A stretch of DNA of 64,000 bases from Allosphingosinicella deserti (GCF_003012735.1 NZ_PXYI01000004.1:558001-622000); one strand, 5' to 3'. Shown: positions 8,754-18,825, counted from the stretch's first letter. The notes: generated by a model not told the origin, from the sequence alone. Made by a program: numbers and translations.

Positions 8754-9671
8754 CTATCCGGCTGCGGCTTCGGCTTCCACTTTGGCCTTGTCCCGGCCGA
8801 GCTTGTGTTCGCGGTACACCGTGTAGAGACCGCTGCCGACGATCACGGCGGCACCGGCCCATGTGCTCGCCGCCGCGTGGTCGGCGAAGAGCAGCCAGCC
8901 GAACAGCACCGCCCAGAGAAGTTGTGCATAGTCGAGCGGCACCACCACCGAGACCGGCGCAAAGCGCAGCGACGCGGTGAGCAGAAGCTGCCCGATTCCG
9001 CCGACGGTCCCGAGCGCGAGCAGGATTCCCCATGTGGTCGCATCATGCGCAGTTCCGTAGAATGGCAGGAAGAGGCCGAGCACCAGTACGGCAAGGCAGG
9101 TGAACCAGAGCACCGTCGTTTGGGTATGTTCCGTGCGGCCGATCTGGCGAATGGTGATGGTGACGATGCCGCTGCCGAAGGCCGCGCCGATCGCAAGCAC
9201 CAGTCCGATCATTGGCATGTCACTGCCTTCCGGCTGCATCACGATCAGCACGCCGATCAGGCCGATGAACACCGCGCTCCAGCGATGCAGCCCGACCTTC
9301 TCCTTCAGCACCAGGGCCGACAGCATCACCGCGAACAGCGGCGCGGCAAAGCCGATCGTGGTCGCCTCAGCGAGGGGCAGATAGGCGAGGGCGCTGAACC
9401 CCATCATCATCGTCGACAGGCCGATGGCCGCGCGCCATGCATGGGCGCCGGGCCGGGCTGTCCGCCACGCCGTCCAGTTGCGGCTCAGCGCGATCCACAG
9501 GATCAGCGGCGGCAGCCCGAAGGCGAAGCGATAGAAGCCGATCTCGATGGTCGGCATGCCGTGAAGGTGGGCGAGCTTGATCAACGCGGACATGCCCGCG
9601 AAGCAGGTCGCGGCGCAGAGCCTCAGCGCAATGCCGGCGAGCTTGTTCTGTTCGGGACGACGGGAAGCCAT
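8754..9671 (-). CDS. DMT superfamily transporter (two EamA domains)
   Basis: A 305-residue inner-membrane protein with about ten hydrophobic helices arranged as two EamA repeats. The first repeat contains FYRFAFGLPPLILW and EATTIGFAAPLFAVMLSAL; the second contains VPLDYAQLLWAVLFGWLLF. Such transporters export amino acids or other metabolites; the substrate is unknown. The C-terminus is charged (KLGRDKAKVEAEAAAG). It is convergent with the amino-acid dehydrogenase and divergent from ccmC, with about 170 bp to the ccm operon. Confidence 0.85.
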   Translation of the reverse strand: MASRRPEQNKLAGIALRLCAATCFAGMSALIKLAHLHGMPTIEIGFYRFAFGLPPLILWIALSRNWTAWRTARPGAHAWRAAIGLSTMMMGFSALAYLPLAEATTIGFAAPLFAVMLSALVLKEKVGLHRWSAVFIGLIGVLIVMQPEGSDMPMIGLVLAIGAAFGSGIVTITIRQIGRTEHTQTTVLWFTCLAVLVLGLFLPFYGTAHDATTWGILLALGTVGGIGQLLLTASLRFAPVSVVVPLDYAQLLWAVLFGWLLFADHAAASTWAGAAVIVGSGLYTVYREHKLGRDKAKVEAEAAAG

Positions 9672-9841
9672 GTGGCGCGTCCCTGCGCCGCAGCGATGCG
9701 GAAGCGCAAGTACGTTCCTTTACGGTCGTCTCCGGAAAAAGTGTCACGGCCTCAACTACGTAAAGCGCCGGATTCACGTTGCGCCGGAAACGCGCGAAGC
9801 GCTTCCCCGCCGCGCAAGGACGCTTTAGAGGGGAGGCCAAA

Positions 9842-10558
9842 ATGCAGACCCTCGCGAACCCGGCCCGCTTTCTGAAGATCGCACGACCACTCACGCCCGT
9901 GCTGGGCTGGGGCGGGGCGCTGCTGATCGTCGGTGCGCTCGCGGTCGGCCTGTTCGTTGCGCCGCGCGACTATCTGCAGGGCGAAAGCGTTCGGATCATC
10001 TACGTGCATGTGCCTGCCGCCTGGCTCGGCATGGGCGGCTGGACCGGCCTTGCCATTGCAAGCTTCATGCAACTCGTGTGGCGGCATCCGCTGGCGGCGA
10101 TCGCCGCACGCGCGATCGCGGTCCCGGGTGCCGTCTTCGCTGCCCTCTGTCTTGTCACCGGCTCGCTGTGGGGAAAGCCGACCTGGGGCACCTACTGGCA
10201 ATGGGATGCGCGGCTGACCTCGATGCTGATCCTGTTGTTCCTCTACATCGCCTATATTGCGCTCGACGATGCCGAGCGGGAGCGTGGCGGGGAGGGACGG
10301 ATCGCCGCCATCTTCGGGCTCGTCGGGGCGATCAACATCCCGATCATCCATTATTCGGTCGAATATTGGAACACGCTCCACCAGGGCCAGAGCATCTCGT
10401 TTCTGCGGGCGAGTTCCACCGTCGATGCCTCGATGCTGTGGCCGCTGCTGGTCTCGGCAGCGGGTTTCAGCTTGCTGTTCGGCGCGATCGTGCTGATGCG
10501 GATGCGCGCTGCGCTAGCGCGCCAAAAGGTCGAAGCGCGCCTTCGGAGATATTCGTGA
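9842..10558 (+). CDS. ccmC: Heme exporter/handling protein CcmC
   Basis: A 238-residue inner-membrane protein of cytochrome c maturation System I. CcmC binds heme through its periplasmic WWD-type region and passes it to CcmE. The motif is visible as WGTYWQWDARLTS (about residues 118-130), with histidines in YVHVP and IIHYSVEYWNTLHQ on either side. Six membrane helices fit the family. The ATG at 9842 is chosen after GAGGGGAGG; the frame is open further upstream but without family similarity. First gene of a tightly overlapping operon; ccmA and ccmB, which usually precede ccmC, are not here. Confidence 0.95.
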   Translation: MQTLANPARFLKIARPLTPVLGWGGALLIVGALAVGLFVAPRDYLQGESVRIIYVHVPAAWLGMGGWTGLAIASFMQLVWRHPLAAIAARAIAVPGAVFAALCLVTGSLWGKPTWGTYWQWDARLTSMLILLFLYIAYIALDDAERERGGEGRIAAIFGLVGAINIPIIHYSVEYWNTLHQGQSISFLRASSTVDASMLWPLLVSAAGFSLLFGAIVLMRMRAALARQKVEARLRRYS

Positions 10559-10686
10559 GCCATTGGACTTTCATCCTCGCCTCCTACGCGCTCACCGCCC
10601 TCGGCACGGTCGGCCTCACCTGGTGGAGCTGGGCATCGATGCGCAGCGCCGAACGCCAGGTTGAAGATTTGAGGAACGACCGATGA
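10555..10686 (+). CDS. ccmD: CcmD, small heme-exporter subunit
   Basis: A 43-residue single-span membrane peptide (SHWTFILASYALTALGTVGL) with a charged C-terminal tail (RSAERQVEDLRNDR). It has the position, size and topology of CcmD, which helps release holo-CcmE from CcmC. It starts with a GTG that overlaps the ccmC stop (GTGA). Sequence conservation in this family is low, so the call rests mainly on context. Confidence 0.85.
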   Translation: MSHWTFILASYALTALGTVGLTWWSWASMRSAERQVEDLRNDR

Positions 10687-10687
10687 G

Positions 10688-11137
10688 GTGGGGGCGGTGA
10701 AACCGAAGACCCAGCGCCTGTTCCTGCTCGTCCTCGCCATCGTCGCGGTGCTGGGGGCGGTGCTGCTCGCCATGTCGGCGCTGAAGGATCAGGCGGCCTA
10801 TTTCTACGCGCCGGCCGACGTCGCCCGTGAAGGGGCGCCCCAAGGCCGCAACGTGCGCATCGGCGGAATGGTCCGGCAAGGCTCGATCCGCCGCAACGCG
10901 GACGGCGTGACGATCGATTTTGTCGTGCGCGACGACAGTCCGCACGTCATCAACGTCCGCTACCGCGGCATCGTGCCCGATCTCTTCCGCGAGGAAAGCG
11001 GGGTCGTCGCCGAGGGGCGGTTCCAGGAGAGCGGGCTGTTCGTCGCGGACGAGATCCTGGCCAAGCACGACGAGAATTACATGCCGCCGCAGCTCGACGT
11101 CAAAAAAGGCGAACATAAGAGCGAGAGCCTGAAGTGA
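10688..11137 (+). CDS. ccmE: Heme chaperone CcmE
   Basis: A 149-residue membrane-anchored periplasmic heme chaperone. After an N-terminal anchor (residues 11-30) an OB-fold domain follows, with VRIGGMV and YRGIVPDLFREE. The heme-binding histidine is His127 in LAKHDENY, with the conserved Tyr131. The start is uncertain: GTG at 10688 gives MGAVKPKTQR, while GTG at 10697 gives the more family-like MKPKTQRLF. The stop overlaps the GTG of ccmF. It receives heme from CcmC and delivers it to CcmF. Confidence 0.95.
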   Translation: MGAVKPKTQRLFLLVLAIVAVLGAVLLAMSALKDQAAYFYAPADVAREGAPQGRNVRIGGMVRQGSIRRNADGVTIDFVVRDDSPHVINVRYRGIVPDLFREESGVVAEGRFQESGLFVADEILAKHDENYMPPQLDVKKGEHKSESLK

Positions 11138-13053
11138 TTGCCGAGACTGCGCTTGCCGCCCTCTGGCTGGCTGCAGCCATGTCGGTGCTGCAATTGCTGT
11201 TCGGGATCATCGCGCTGCGTCCCGGCGGCGGCGAAATTGTACCGGCGATGCGGCCGATCGCCGTCGCCCAGGCGCTGCTTGTCGGATTGTCCTTCTTGCT
11301 GCTCATCCAGCTGTTCCTGCGGACCGATCTGTCGGTGGCGCTGGTCGCAGAGAACAGCCACACAATGAAGCCGTGGCTGTACAAATTCGCTGGCGCGTGG
11401 GGCAATCACGAAGGCTCGATGCTGCTCTGGGTGACGGTGCTCGCCATTGCCGGTGCGGCCGTTGCGCTGTTCGAGCGGCGGTTGCCTGAGCGCACCTTGA
11501 TCGCGACGCTGGCGGCGCAGGCGTCGATCGGCCTCGGCTTCTATGCCTTTCTGCTCTTCTCCTCCAATCCGTTCGAGCGCCTGTTTCCGGCCCCGACCGA
11601 GGGCAACGGCCTCAATCCCCTGCTTCAGGATCCCGGCCTCGCTTTCCATCCGCCGACCCTCTATTTCGGCTATGTCGGCATTTCGATTGCATTCTCGTTC
11701 GCCGTCGGCGCGCTCGTCACCCGCGACGTCGGTCCCGCCTTTGCCCGCGCCATGCGCCCCTGGGTCCTGGCCGCCTGGATCTTTCTCACGCTCGGCATTA
11801 CCGCCGGCTCCTATTGGGCCTATTACGAACTCGGCTGGGGCGGCTGGTGGTTCTGGGATCCGGTCGAGAACGCGTCTCTGATGCCATGGCTCGCCGCCAC
11901 CGCCTTGCTGCACTCGGTAACGGTGCTCGCCACCCGCGATGGGCTTCGCGCCTGGACTGTGATGCTCGCCGTGGTCGCTTTTTCGATGTCCATGATCGGC
12001 ACCTTCCTGGTGCGTTCCGGCATCCTGACGTCGGTGCACAGCTTCGCCGTCGATCCGGAGCGCGGCGCGTTCATCCTGCTGCTGCTGGCGCTCTACATCG
12101 GCGGTGCGCTCGCCTTGTTCGCGCTGCGCGTCGGCACGGTGAAGGAGGGATCCACGTTCGATCTTGTCAGTCGCGAAGGCGCGCTCGTCGCCAACAACCT
12201 GTTCCTGTCCGCCATCCTGGGCATCGTCTTCGTCGGAACGCTCTACCCGTTGCTGATCGAAGCACTTGCGGGCGAGAAGCTCTCGGTCGGCCCGCCCTAT
12301 TTCAACAAGGTCGCCGGACCGCTGGCGCTCGCGCTCGTCGTCGTCATGGCCGCCGGACCCTTGCTGCGCTGGCGACGGGACCGGATCGCCGAAGTGGCAC
12401 GGCGCATGATCGTCCCGCTGGCGGTCACCGCGCTCGCACTCACCGCCGTCCTGCTGCTTGCGCCGGGGCTCGGCATCCTGCCCCTGCTCGGACTGGTGCT
12501 CGCACTTGGCGTCGGGGCTGCCAGCCTGGCGCCCTTGTGGAAGCGCAATCTGCGCCGAACGCCGCTGTTCACCTGGGGCATGGTGATCTCGCATTTGGGC
12601 ATCGCGGTCAGCCTCGCCGGGATGGCCTCGGAGGCGGCGTTCACCAAGGAGACGTTGGTTGCCGCACGTCCGGGCGAGACGGTTCGTGTCGGGCCCTATT
12701 CGCTCCGCTTCGACCAGGTCGAGCCGATCGCCGGGCCGAACTGGACCGCGATGGAGGCGAAGCTGACCGCCCGCCGCGGCGACGGCGGTGCCTTCGTGCT
12801 TCGGCCTCAGGCACGTACCTTCTCCTCGCCGCGAACCGATACCAGCGAGGCTGCGATCGCGACCCGTCTCGATGGCCAGCTCTATACCGTCATCGGCAGG
12901 GCGGATGAGAGCGGCCGTTGGCAGTTGCGCTTGTGGTGGAAGCCCTTCGTAACGCTTATTTGGCTCGGCGGAGCACTGGTCGCGTTCGGCGGCCTGCTAT
13001 CGCTGATCGGCCGCGTGCGCCGCCGCCGCCGGGATCAGGAGAGCCACGCATGA
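11134..13053 (+). CDS. ccmF: Cytochrome c heme lyase subunit CcmF
   Basis: A 639-residue polytopic inner-membrane protein that attaches heme to the CXXCH motif of apocytochromes c. The diagnostic WWD motif is seen as WGGWWFWDPVENASLMPWL (about residues 233-251), and HEGSMLLW and HPPTLYFGYVG are also typical of the family. It starts with GTG overlapping the ccmE stop, and its TGA overlaps the ATG of ccmG. The length agrees with alphaproteobacterial CcmF. Confidence 0.96.
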   Translation: MIAETALAALWLAAAMSVLQLLFGIIALRPGGGEIVPAMRPIAVAQALLVGLSFLLLIQLFLRTDLSVALVAENSHTMKPWLYKFAGAWGNHEGSMLLWVTVLAIAGAAVALFERRLPERTLIATLAAQASIGLGFYAFLLFSSNPFERLFPAPTEGNGLNPLLQDPGLAFHPPTLYFGYVGISIAFSFAVGALVTRDVGPAFARAMRPWVLAAWIFLTLGITAGSYWAYYELGWGGWWFWDPVENASLMPWLAATALLHSVTVLATRDGLRAWTVMLAVVAFSMSMIGTFLVRSGILTSVHSFAVDPERGAFILLLLALYIGGALALFALRVGTVKEGSTFDLVSREGALVANNLFLSAILGIVFVGTLYPLLIEALAGEKLSVGPPYFNKVAGPLALALVVVMAAGPLLRWRRDRIAEVARRMIVPLAVTALALTAVLLLAPGLGILPLLGLVLALGVGAASLAPLWKRNLRRTPLFTWGMVISHLGIAVSLAGMASEAAFTKETLVAARPGETVRVGPYSLRFDQVEPIAGPNWTAMEAKLTARRGDGGAFVLRPQARTFSSPRTDTSEAAIATRLDGQLYTVIGRADESGRWQLRLWWKPFVTLIWLGGALVAFGGLLSLIGRVRRRRRDQESHA

Positions 13054-13577
13054 GACGTATTCTCCTCTTCCTCCCGCTGACTCTGTTCGTAGCGATCGTG
13101 CTTGTTTTCGCGTTCCGGCTGTGGGCGCCGGGCGATACGATCGTCCGATCGCGTATGGTCGGCAAGCCGATGCCGGATTTCGCACTGAAGCCGATCGTTC
13201 CCAACCATCCCGGGCTTGCGGCCGGCGATCTGCACGCGGGGCAGCCGCGCCTCGTCAACGTGTTCGCGAGCTGGTGCATCCCCTGTCGCGTCGAGGCCCC
13301 GCAACTCGAGACTGTTAAGGCTCGCGGTATTCCGATCGATGCGATCGCAATCAGGGACAAAAGCGCCGACGTCACCGCCTTTCTCAAGAGCAATGGCGAT
13401 CCGTTCGAGCGCATCGGCGACGATCCGCGCAGCCAGGTCCAGTTCGCGCTCGGATCGTCGGGCGTGCCGGAGACATTCGTGGTCGATGGCGCGGGCATCA
13501 TTCGCCATCAGCATATCGGCGAGATCCGCCCCGAAGATGTCGACGGGATCATCCGAGCCTTCGAGGCGGCGCGATGA
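13050..13577 (+). CDS. ccmG: CcmG/DsbE thioredoxin-like periplasmic reductase
   Basis: A 175-residue membrane-anchored thioredoxin-fold protein that keeps apocytochrome c cysteines reduced for heme attachment. It has an N-terminal helix (residues 3-22), the active site WCIPC (Cys76 and Cys79) and the cis-proline region GSSGVPETFVVD. The ATG overlaps the ccmF stop (ATGA), and the stop overlaps the ATG of ccmH. Confidence 0.95.
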   Translation: MRRILLFLPLTLFVAIVLVFAFRLWAPGDTIVRSRMVGKPMPDFALKPIVPNHPGLAAGDLHAGQPRLVNVFASWCIPCRVEAPQLETVKARGIPIDAIAIRDKSADVTAFLKSNGDPFERIGDDPRSQVQFALGSSGVPETFVVDGAGIIRHQHIGEIRPEDVDGIIRAFEAAR

Positions 13578-13981
13578 GGCAGCTCGTCTTCGCTCTTGCG
13601 CTCCTCATCGCCGCGCCCGCCGCCGCCCAGCCGACAACGCCGCCGGCGCCTTTCGCCTATCGTCAGCTCGACGATCCCAAGCAGGAGGCGGAGGCCAAAG
13701 CTCTGATGGAGACGTTGCGCTGTCTCGTCTGCCAGGGGCAGTCGATCGCGGACAGCGATGCCGACATGGCCGGCGACATGCGCTCGATGGTGCGCGAACG
13801 CATCAAGGCTGGCGAGCCGCCGGAGGCGATCCGCCGATGGCTGATCGATCGTTACGGCAGCTGGGTGAGCTACAAGCCGACGGTTGAACCGGTCACCTGG
13901 CCGTTGTGGGCGGCGCCGGTGGTTCTGATGGCACTTGGTTTCTGGCTGGCCCGCGGGCGCTTCCGGCGGCGAGCGCGCTGA
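13574..13981 (+). CDS. ccmH: CcmH, cytochrome c maturation thiol protein
   Basis: A 135-residue protein with a cleavable signal (ending AAPAAAQ), the LRCLVCQGQSIADSDADMA motif containing the redox pair Cys50 and Cys53, a three-helix domain and a C-terminal membrane anchor (WPLWAAPVVLMALGFWLA). It reduces apocytochrome and interacts with CcmF. The stop overlaps the ATG of the following TPR gene. It corresponds to the N-terminal part of E. coli CcmH. Confidence 0.95.
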   Translation: MRQLVFALALLIAAPAAAQPTTPPAPFAYRQLDDPKQEAEAKALMETLRCLVCQGQSIADSDADMAGDMRSMVRERIKAGEPPEAIRRWLIDRYGSWVSYKPTVEPVTWPLWAAPVVLMALGFWLARGRFRRRAR

Positions 13982-14613
13982 TGGGCTGGTTCATAATCCT
14001 GATCATGGCCCTATCGCTGTTCGCCGGCCTCTGGCACTTCGCCAGGCTCGAAAAGGGCCCGCTCCAGTTCCTGCTTGCCGCCCTGTTGCTCGCGCTCGCC
14101 GGCTATGCCTGGCAGGGTCAGCCGAGCCTCGACGGTGCGCCGCGCAAGGTCGAGGTGGCGGAGAAGCAACCGGACACTCCCTTCATGTCGCTTCGGCGCG
14201 AAATGTTCGGCCAGTTCGACACGGCCGACCGCTGGATGATCATGTCGGAAAATTACCGACACAGCGGCAAGACGGCGGATGCGGCGGCGATGATCCGGTC
14301 GGGACTGCGGGCCAATCCGCGTAACGCAACGCTGTGGATCGGCTATGGCGACGCGCTGGTCGCGCATGGCGGAAACGTCCTGACTCCAGCGGCGGAGTTC
14401 GCGTTCCGCCGCGCGGCCGCGCTTGCGCCCAAGCACCCGGGGCCACCGCTCTTCTACGGCATTGCGCTAGCGCAGAGCGGTAACCTTCCGGGTGCCGAGC
14501 AGCAATGGCGCCGGGCGCTCGCGCTCGCCCCGGCCGATGCCTCTTGGCGGGCCGAACTCGAGCGACAGCTCGCCGCGGTCGACAAGGCCCGTGCCGACGG
14601 TCAACTCCGCTAG
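13981..14613 (+). CDS. ccmI: CcmI-like TPR protein of cytochrome c maturation
   Basis: A 210-residue protein with two N-terminal membrane spans (residues 4-20 and 29-45) and a periplasmic TPR region: ADRWMIMSENYRHSGKTADA, NATLWIGYGDALVAHGG and PPLFYGIALAQSGNLPGAEQ. It matches the C-terminal, CcmI-type part of E. coli CcmH, which holds the apocytochrome C-terminus. It is the last gene of the ccm operon, starting on the overlapping base of the ccmH stop. No clear T-rich terminator follows in the next 147 bp. Confidence 0.85.
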   Translation: MGWFIILIMALSLFAGLWHFARLEKGPLQFLLAALLLALAGYAWQGQPSLDGAPRKVEVAEKQPDTPFMSLRREMFGQFDTADRWMIMSENYRHSGKTADAAAMIRSGLRANPRNATLWIGYGDALVAHGGNVLTPAAEFAFRRAAALAPKHPGPPLFYGIALAQSGNLPGAEQQWRRALALAPADASWRAELERQLAAVDKARADGQLR

Positions 14614-14760
14614 GTCCGACTGTCGGCTGAACCCGAGGCTATTACACTAGTAGCATCCCCGACCGGGCCGATGTCGCGCCATGACGGGGGAGGCGGAGGA
14701 TCGATGCAGGGTGCATAGCGGGAAGGGAAGCACCTTCGCCGAGCCTCGCGCCAAAATGCC

Positions 14761-14973
14761 TCAATGGTCGACGCCGCGACCCGTCTCGTGCTGGAGCTCG
14801 TCGATCTTCTTCGAGGCTTCGGCCTTGGTGAGCTCGGGGTCAAATTCCTCGCCAGCCTCTTGCGCGAGAGTCTTGAGGTATGATGCCTGCGGCGCAGTCA
14901 TGCTTTCGTCGCCGGTGACCCATTCACTTGGGTCCTTGGCGGCGGCTTGGTTGGTGTCATTGCGATCGGACAT
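14761..14973 (-). CDS. Small DUF3072 protein
   Basis: A 70-residue hydrophilic protein of the DUF3072 type, recognised from [20 protein letters not shown] and [18 protein letters not shown]. No catalytic residues are apparent and the function is unknown. The frame stays open upstream, but the ATG at 14973 is where family similarity starts. It lies 98 bp downstream of ald on the same strand and could be co-transcribed with it. Confidence 0.75.
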   Translation of the reverse strand: MSDRNDTNQAAAKDPSEWVTGDESMTAPQASYLKTLAQEAGEEFDPELTKAEASKKIDELQHETGRGVDH

Positions 14974-15071
14974 TGGTGCGCTTTCCGTTGATGGAGAAGA
15001 GTTCGAAGCAAAGCCTCGACCTTCCGCCATCAACGGTGGCGTTCCAGATTTGTTCCGATTCGTGAGCGGCC

Positions 15072-16172
15072 TCAGGCCGGCACGAATTCCAGATCGAGCG
15101 CCTCTGCAACCGCCTGGTGTCGTATCTTTCCGCCCGAAACGTTGAGACCGTTGGCGAGATGCGGGTCGGCCTGCATCGCCGCCTCGGCGCCGAGGTTTGC
15201 CAGCCGCAGCACGAAGGGCAGGGTGGCGTTGTTGAGCGCGAAGGCCGAGGTGCGGGCAACCGCGCCGGGCATGTTGGCGACGCAATAGTGGATCACGCCG
15301 TCCACTTCGAACACCGGATCCTCGTGCGTGGTTGCGCGCGAGGTTTCGAAGCAGCCGCCCTGATCGATAGCGATGTCGACCAGCACCGATCCCCGCTTCA
15401 TTGTCTTGAGCATGTCGCGGGTGACGAGCTTGGGCGCCGCCGCTCCGGGCACCAGCACCGCGCCGATCACCAGTTCGGCCTCGCTCACGGCCTTGGCGAT
15501 CGCCGCCTTCGATGCATAAGCGGTCTTGATCTGGCTGCCGAAGAACATGTCTAGTTCGGCGAGCCGCGCGTTCGAAATGTCGTAGATGGTGACGTCGGCA
15601 CGCATGCCGACCGCCATCTGCGCCGCGTTGACGCCGGAAACGCCGCCCCCCAGGATCGCGACCCGCGCCGGCGCCACTCCGGGAACGCCGCCGAGCAGAA
15701 CGCCGCGACCGCCTTGCTCCTTCTCGAGATAATGCGCCCCGACCTGGATCGACATTCGGCCGGCCACTTCCGACATCGGCTTCAGCAGCGGTAGCGAGCG
15801 ATCGTGCGAGGTCACGGTCTCGTAGGCGATGCAGGTCGCACCGGATGTCATCAGGCCCTCTGCCTGCGGCTTGTCGGCGGCAAGGTGCAGGTAGGTGAAA
15901 AGCAGATGCCGCGACTCCAGAAGTGCGATCTCCTGCGCCTGCGGCTCCTTCACCTTGACGATCATGTCGGCGCCGGCGAACACTTCCCCCGCGGTTTCGA
16001 CGATGCTTGCGCCCGCCTTCACATATTCCTGATCGTCGAAATCAATGCCGAGCCCGGCTCTGGTTTCGACGATCACCTGGTGACCGGCGCTGACCAGCTC
16101 GGCCACGGAGGCCGGGGTCAGTCCGACTCGGAACTCGTTATTCTTGATCTCTTTCGGCACGCCGACGCGCAT
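15072..16172 (-). CDS. ald: Alanine dehydrogenase
   Basis: A 366-residue cytosolic enzyme that interconverts L-alanine and pyruvate with NAD. The start [19 protein letters not shown] is diagnostic. [11 protein letters not shown] contains the active-site histidine, [15 protein letters not shown] (about residues 173-187) is the NAD-binding loop, and [21 protein letters not shown] is a conserved family signature. The ATG at 16172 is chosen, with GGAGAG about 7 bases upstream; the open frame beyond it lacks similarity. It is divergent from kup across 160 bp. Confidence 0.95.
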   Translation of the reverse strand: MRVGVPKEIKNNEFRVGLTPASVAELVSAGHQVIVETRAGLGIDFDDQEYVKAGASIVETAGEVFAGADMIVKVKEPQAQEIALLESRHLLFTYLHLAADKPQAEGLMTSGATCIAYETVTSHDRSLPLLKPMSEVAGRMSIQVGAHYLEKEQGGRGVLLGGVPGVAPARVAILGGGVSGVNAAQMAVGMRADVTIYDISNARLAELDMFFGSQIKTAYASKAAIAKAVSEAELVIGAVLVPGAAAPKLVTRDMLKTMKRGSVLVDIAIDQGGCFETSRATTHEDPVFEVDGVIHYCVANMPGAVARTSAFALNNATLPFVLRLANLGAEAAMQADPHLANGLNVSGGKIRHQAVAEALDLEFVPA

Positions 16173-16332
16173 CGAGTCTCTCCAATTGTCTTTTGATGGC
16201 GCGGCTATAGCCAGTGCCTGCGATTTTGTCGCCGTTGCGGAGGCGAGGGCGGGCGTGCTAAGCGCCACGCGCCTGGCGCGGCCAGTGCGCAAGACGTGAA
16301 GGATATCGAGGGCATACCTGCCTTCTACGCCC

Positions 16333-18276
16333 ATGACCGACACTGCCGCCGCCCAGTCTCCGACACCCGACATGCGTTCGGAGCCTCACGCTTCCCACGG
16401 CGGCATCGTCACGCTTGCCGTGTCGGCGATCGGCATCGTGTTCGGCGATATCGGTACGTCTCCCCTGTATGCCTTTCGCGAGACGTTCGCCGGCCACCAC
16501 AAACTGGCGCACGGGCCTGCAGAGATCGTCGGCGTGCTCAGCCTGATCTTCTGGTCGATGATGATCGTGGTCACGCTGAAATATGTCGCCGTGATCATGC
16601 GCGCGGACAACAAGGGCGAGGGTGGCAGCCTGGCGCTGCTCGCGCTGATCAATCGCAAGAACGAGCGCAGCGGCCCCCGCAAATGGACGGCCGGGATCAT
16701 TCTGCTCGGCGTCTTCGCCTGCGCGCTCTTTTACGGCGACAGCATGATCACGCCTGCGATCTCGGTGCTGTCGGCGGTCGAAGGCCTGACGACGGTGCAA
16801 TCGAGCTTCGAGCCGTTCGTTCTGCCGATCGCGGTCGGCATCCTCGTCGGCCTGTTCACCATCCAGTCGGTCGGCACCGCGCGGGTCGGGGCTTTTTTCG
16901 GCCCGATCATGCTGGCCTATTTCCTTACCCTCTCGGTGCTCGGGATCATCCACATCGTCGATCGACCGATGATCATCCTCGAGACGATCAATCCGCTGAA
17001 CGCGATCAATTTCTTCATCATCGATGGCTGGGCGGCCTTCCTGGCCCTCGGCTCGGTCGTCCTCGCCGTGACCGGTGCGGAGGCATTGTATGCCGACATG
17101 GGCCATTTCGGCCGCAAGCCGATCGGTGTGTCCTGGCTGTTCTTCGTCATGCCCAGCCTGATGCTGAACTATATGGGGCAGGGCGCGATGATCCTGACGC
17201 TCGATCCGGCGATTGCCGACGAGACGATCAAGAATCCGTTCTTCCTGCTTGCGCCGGAGGCGTTCCGCCTTCCGCTCGTCATCCTGGCGACGCTCGCCAC
17301 CATTATCGCCAGCCAGGCGGTGATTTCCGGCGCCTTCTCGGTAACGCAGCAGGCGATCCAGCTCGGCTTCATCCCGCGCCTCCGGATCCTGCACACCAGC
17401 GCCTCCGCCGCCGGCCAGATCTACATCCCGGTGATCAACTGGGCGCTCATGGTGATGGTGATCCTGCTCGTCCTGTTCTTCCAGAATTCCAGCAGCCTTG
17501 CCGCCGCTTATGGCATCGCCGTCACCGGGGCGATGTTCATCGACAGCTGTCTGCTGACCGTCGTCCTGTTCTCGCTGTGGAACTGGCGTCCGATTTTCGC
17601 GGTGCCGTTGCTGGCCCTCTTCTTCATGGTCGACATCGCCTATTTCGCGGCCAATCTCACCAAGGTGCCCGACGGCGGCTGGTTCCCGTTGCTGATCGGC
17701 CTCATCGCCTTCACCCTGCTGACCACCTGGGCGCGTGGCCGCCAGTTGATGCTGGCGCGCATGCGGGAGGCATCGATGCCGGTCGAGATCTTCGTCAAAT
17801 CGGCCGCCAGCAGCGCCACGCGGGTGCCCGGCACAGCGGTGTTCATGACCACCACCCCCGACGGCGTGCCACATGCGCTGCTGCACAACCTGAAGCACAA
17901 CAAGGTTCTGCACGACCGGGTGATGCTGCTCACCGTCAAGATCGAGGATGTGCCGTTCGTGGAGGAGGGCAGGCGCTTCGATCTCACCGATCTGGGCAGC
18001 GGCTTCTACCGGCTCGTCCTGCGTTTCGGGTTCATGCAGGAATCCGATGTGCCGGCGGCGCTCGCCAGGGTCGAGACCTGCGGACCGGCATTCAAGATGA
18101 TGGACACGAGCTTCTTTCTTGCCCGGCAGACCCTGCTCGCCTCGGCGCGGCCGGGTATGTGGATCTGGCGCGAACGGCTGTTCGCCTGGATGCTGCGCAA
18201 TGCGGAAAGCGCGATGGAATTTTTCAAGCTGCCGCCGAACCGAGTCGTCGAGCTCGGCAGCCAGGTGGAAATCTGA
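16333..18276 (+). CDS. kup: Low-affinity potassium uptake protein Kup
   Basis: A 647-residue inner-membrane K+/H+ symporter of the KUP/HAK/KT family. The signature [17 protein letters not shown] is near residues 36-52, followed by [13 protein letters not shown] and [19 protein letters not shown]. About twelve membrane helices are followed by a cytosolic C-terminal domain (from about residue 475). The length fits the family. The stop is immediately followed by the 2'-5' RNA ligase-like gene, 2 bp later. Confidence 0.96.
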   Translation: MTDTAAAQSPTPDMRSEPHASHGGIVTLAVSAIGIVFGDIGTSPLYAFRETFAGHHKLAHGPAEIVGVLSLIFWSMMIVVTLKYVAVIMRADNKGEGGSLALLALINRKNERSGPRKWTAGIILLGVFACALFYGDSMITPAISVLSAVEGLTTVQSSFEPFVLPIAVGILVGLFTIQSVGTARVGAFFGPIMLAYFLTLSVLGIIHIVDRPMIILETINPLNAINFFIIDGWAAFLALGSVVLAVTGAEALYADMGHFGRKPIGVSWLFFVMPSLMLNYMGQGAMILTLDPAIADETIKNPFFLLAPEAFRLPLVILATLATIIASQAVISGAFSVTQQAIQLGFIPRLRILHTSASAAGQIYIPVINWALMVMVILLVLFFQNSSSLAAAYGIAVTGAMFIDSCLLTVVLFSLWNWRPIFAVPLLALFFMVDIAYFAANLTKVPDGGWFPLLIGLIAFTLLTTWARGRQLMLARMREASMPVEIFVKSAASSATRVPGTAVFMTTTPDGVPHALLHNLKHNKVLHDRVMLLTVKIEDVPFVEEGRRFDLTDLGSGFYRLVLRFGFMQESDVPAALARVETCGPAFKMMDTSFFLARQTLLASARPGMWIWRERLFAWMLRNAESAMEFFKLPPNRVVELGSQVEI

Positions 18277-18278
18277 GT

Positions 18279-18803
18279 TTGAGCGGAGCGGCCGGCCCGG
18301 CGACCGCGCCGCTGATCGTGACCGCGCTGTTCGGCGACGGCGACAATGGCTGGCTTCAGGAGCTCCGGCGGGCGCATTTTCCCCCCGAGCGCAACCAGGT
18401 GCCGGCGCACCTCACACTGTTCCACCATCTGCCGCCGAGCGTCGCGCGCGAGCTCGACCAGCGGCTTGCCACGTACGCCGTGACGCCGCCTCCCCGGGCG
18501 ACGATTGCGGGAATCATTGATCTGGGTGCCGGCACCGCACTGCGTGTCGACAGCGAAGAGCTGGAAGACATACGCCACGATCTTGCCGAGGGGCTAGGCG
18601 GCCTGCTCACGCCGCAGGATCAGGCGCCCTGGCGCCCGCACGTTACCATTCAGAACAAGGTTGAGCCGCGCGAGGCCAAGCGGCTGCAGCAACAGCTGCG
18701 CGCAACGTTCGCGCCGCGGCCGCTCGCCATTCGCGGTCTTGCGACCTGGCGCTACCTCGGGGGCCCGTGGGAGCCGCTCAAGACGCATGTCTTCCGAGGC
18801 TGA
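18279..18803 (+). CDS. 2'-5' RNA ligase / 2H phosphoesterase family protein
   Basis: A 174-residue cytosolic protein with the two His-x-Thr motifs of the 2H phosphoesterase superfamily, AHLTLFHHL (His44) and PHVTIQNK (His121). These enzymes hydrolyse or ligate 2',3'-cyclic or 2'-5' phosphodiester bonds in RNA. No ATG fits; TTG at 18279, 2 bp after the kup stop, is the only plausible start in this frame before the conserved region. It is probably translated after kup. The physiological substrate is unknown. Confidence 0.8.
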   Translation: MSGAAGPATAPLIVTALFGDGDNGWLQELRRAHFPPERNQVPAHLTLFHHLPPSVARELDQRLATYAVTPPPRATIAGIIDLGAGTALRVDSEELEDIRHDLAEGLGGLLTPQDQAPWRPHVTIQNKVEPREAKRLQQQLRATFAPRPLAIRGLATWRYLGGPWEPLKTHVFRG

Positions 18804-18825
18804 GATTGTCGCCCGATAAGGGGGC

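Noticed and set aside
11077-12594. 505-codon open frame on the minus strand
   Set aside because: Antisense to ccmE and ccmF, low-complexity Gln/Arg/Glu-rich product.
16258-17913. 551-codon open frame on the minus strand
   Set aside because: Antisense to kup; rich in Asp, His, Arg and Gln, with no protein family character.
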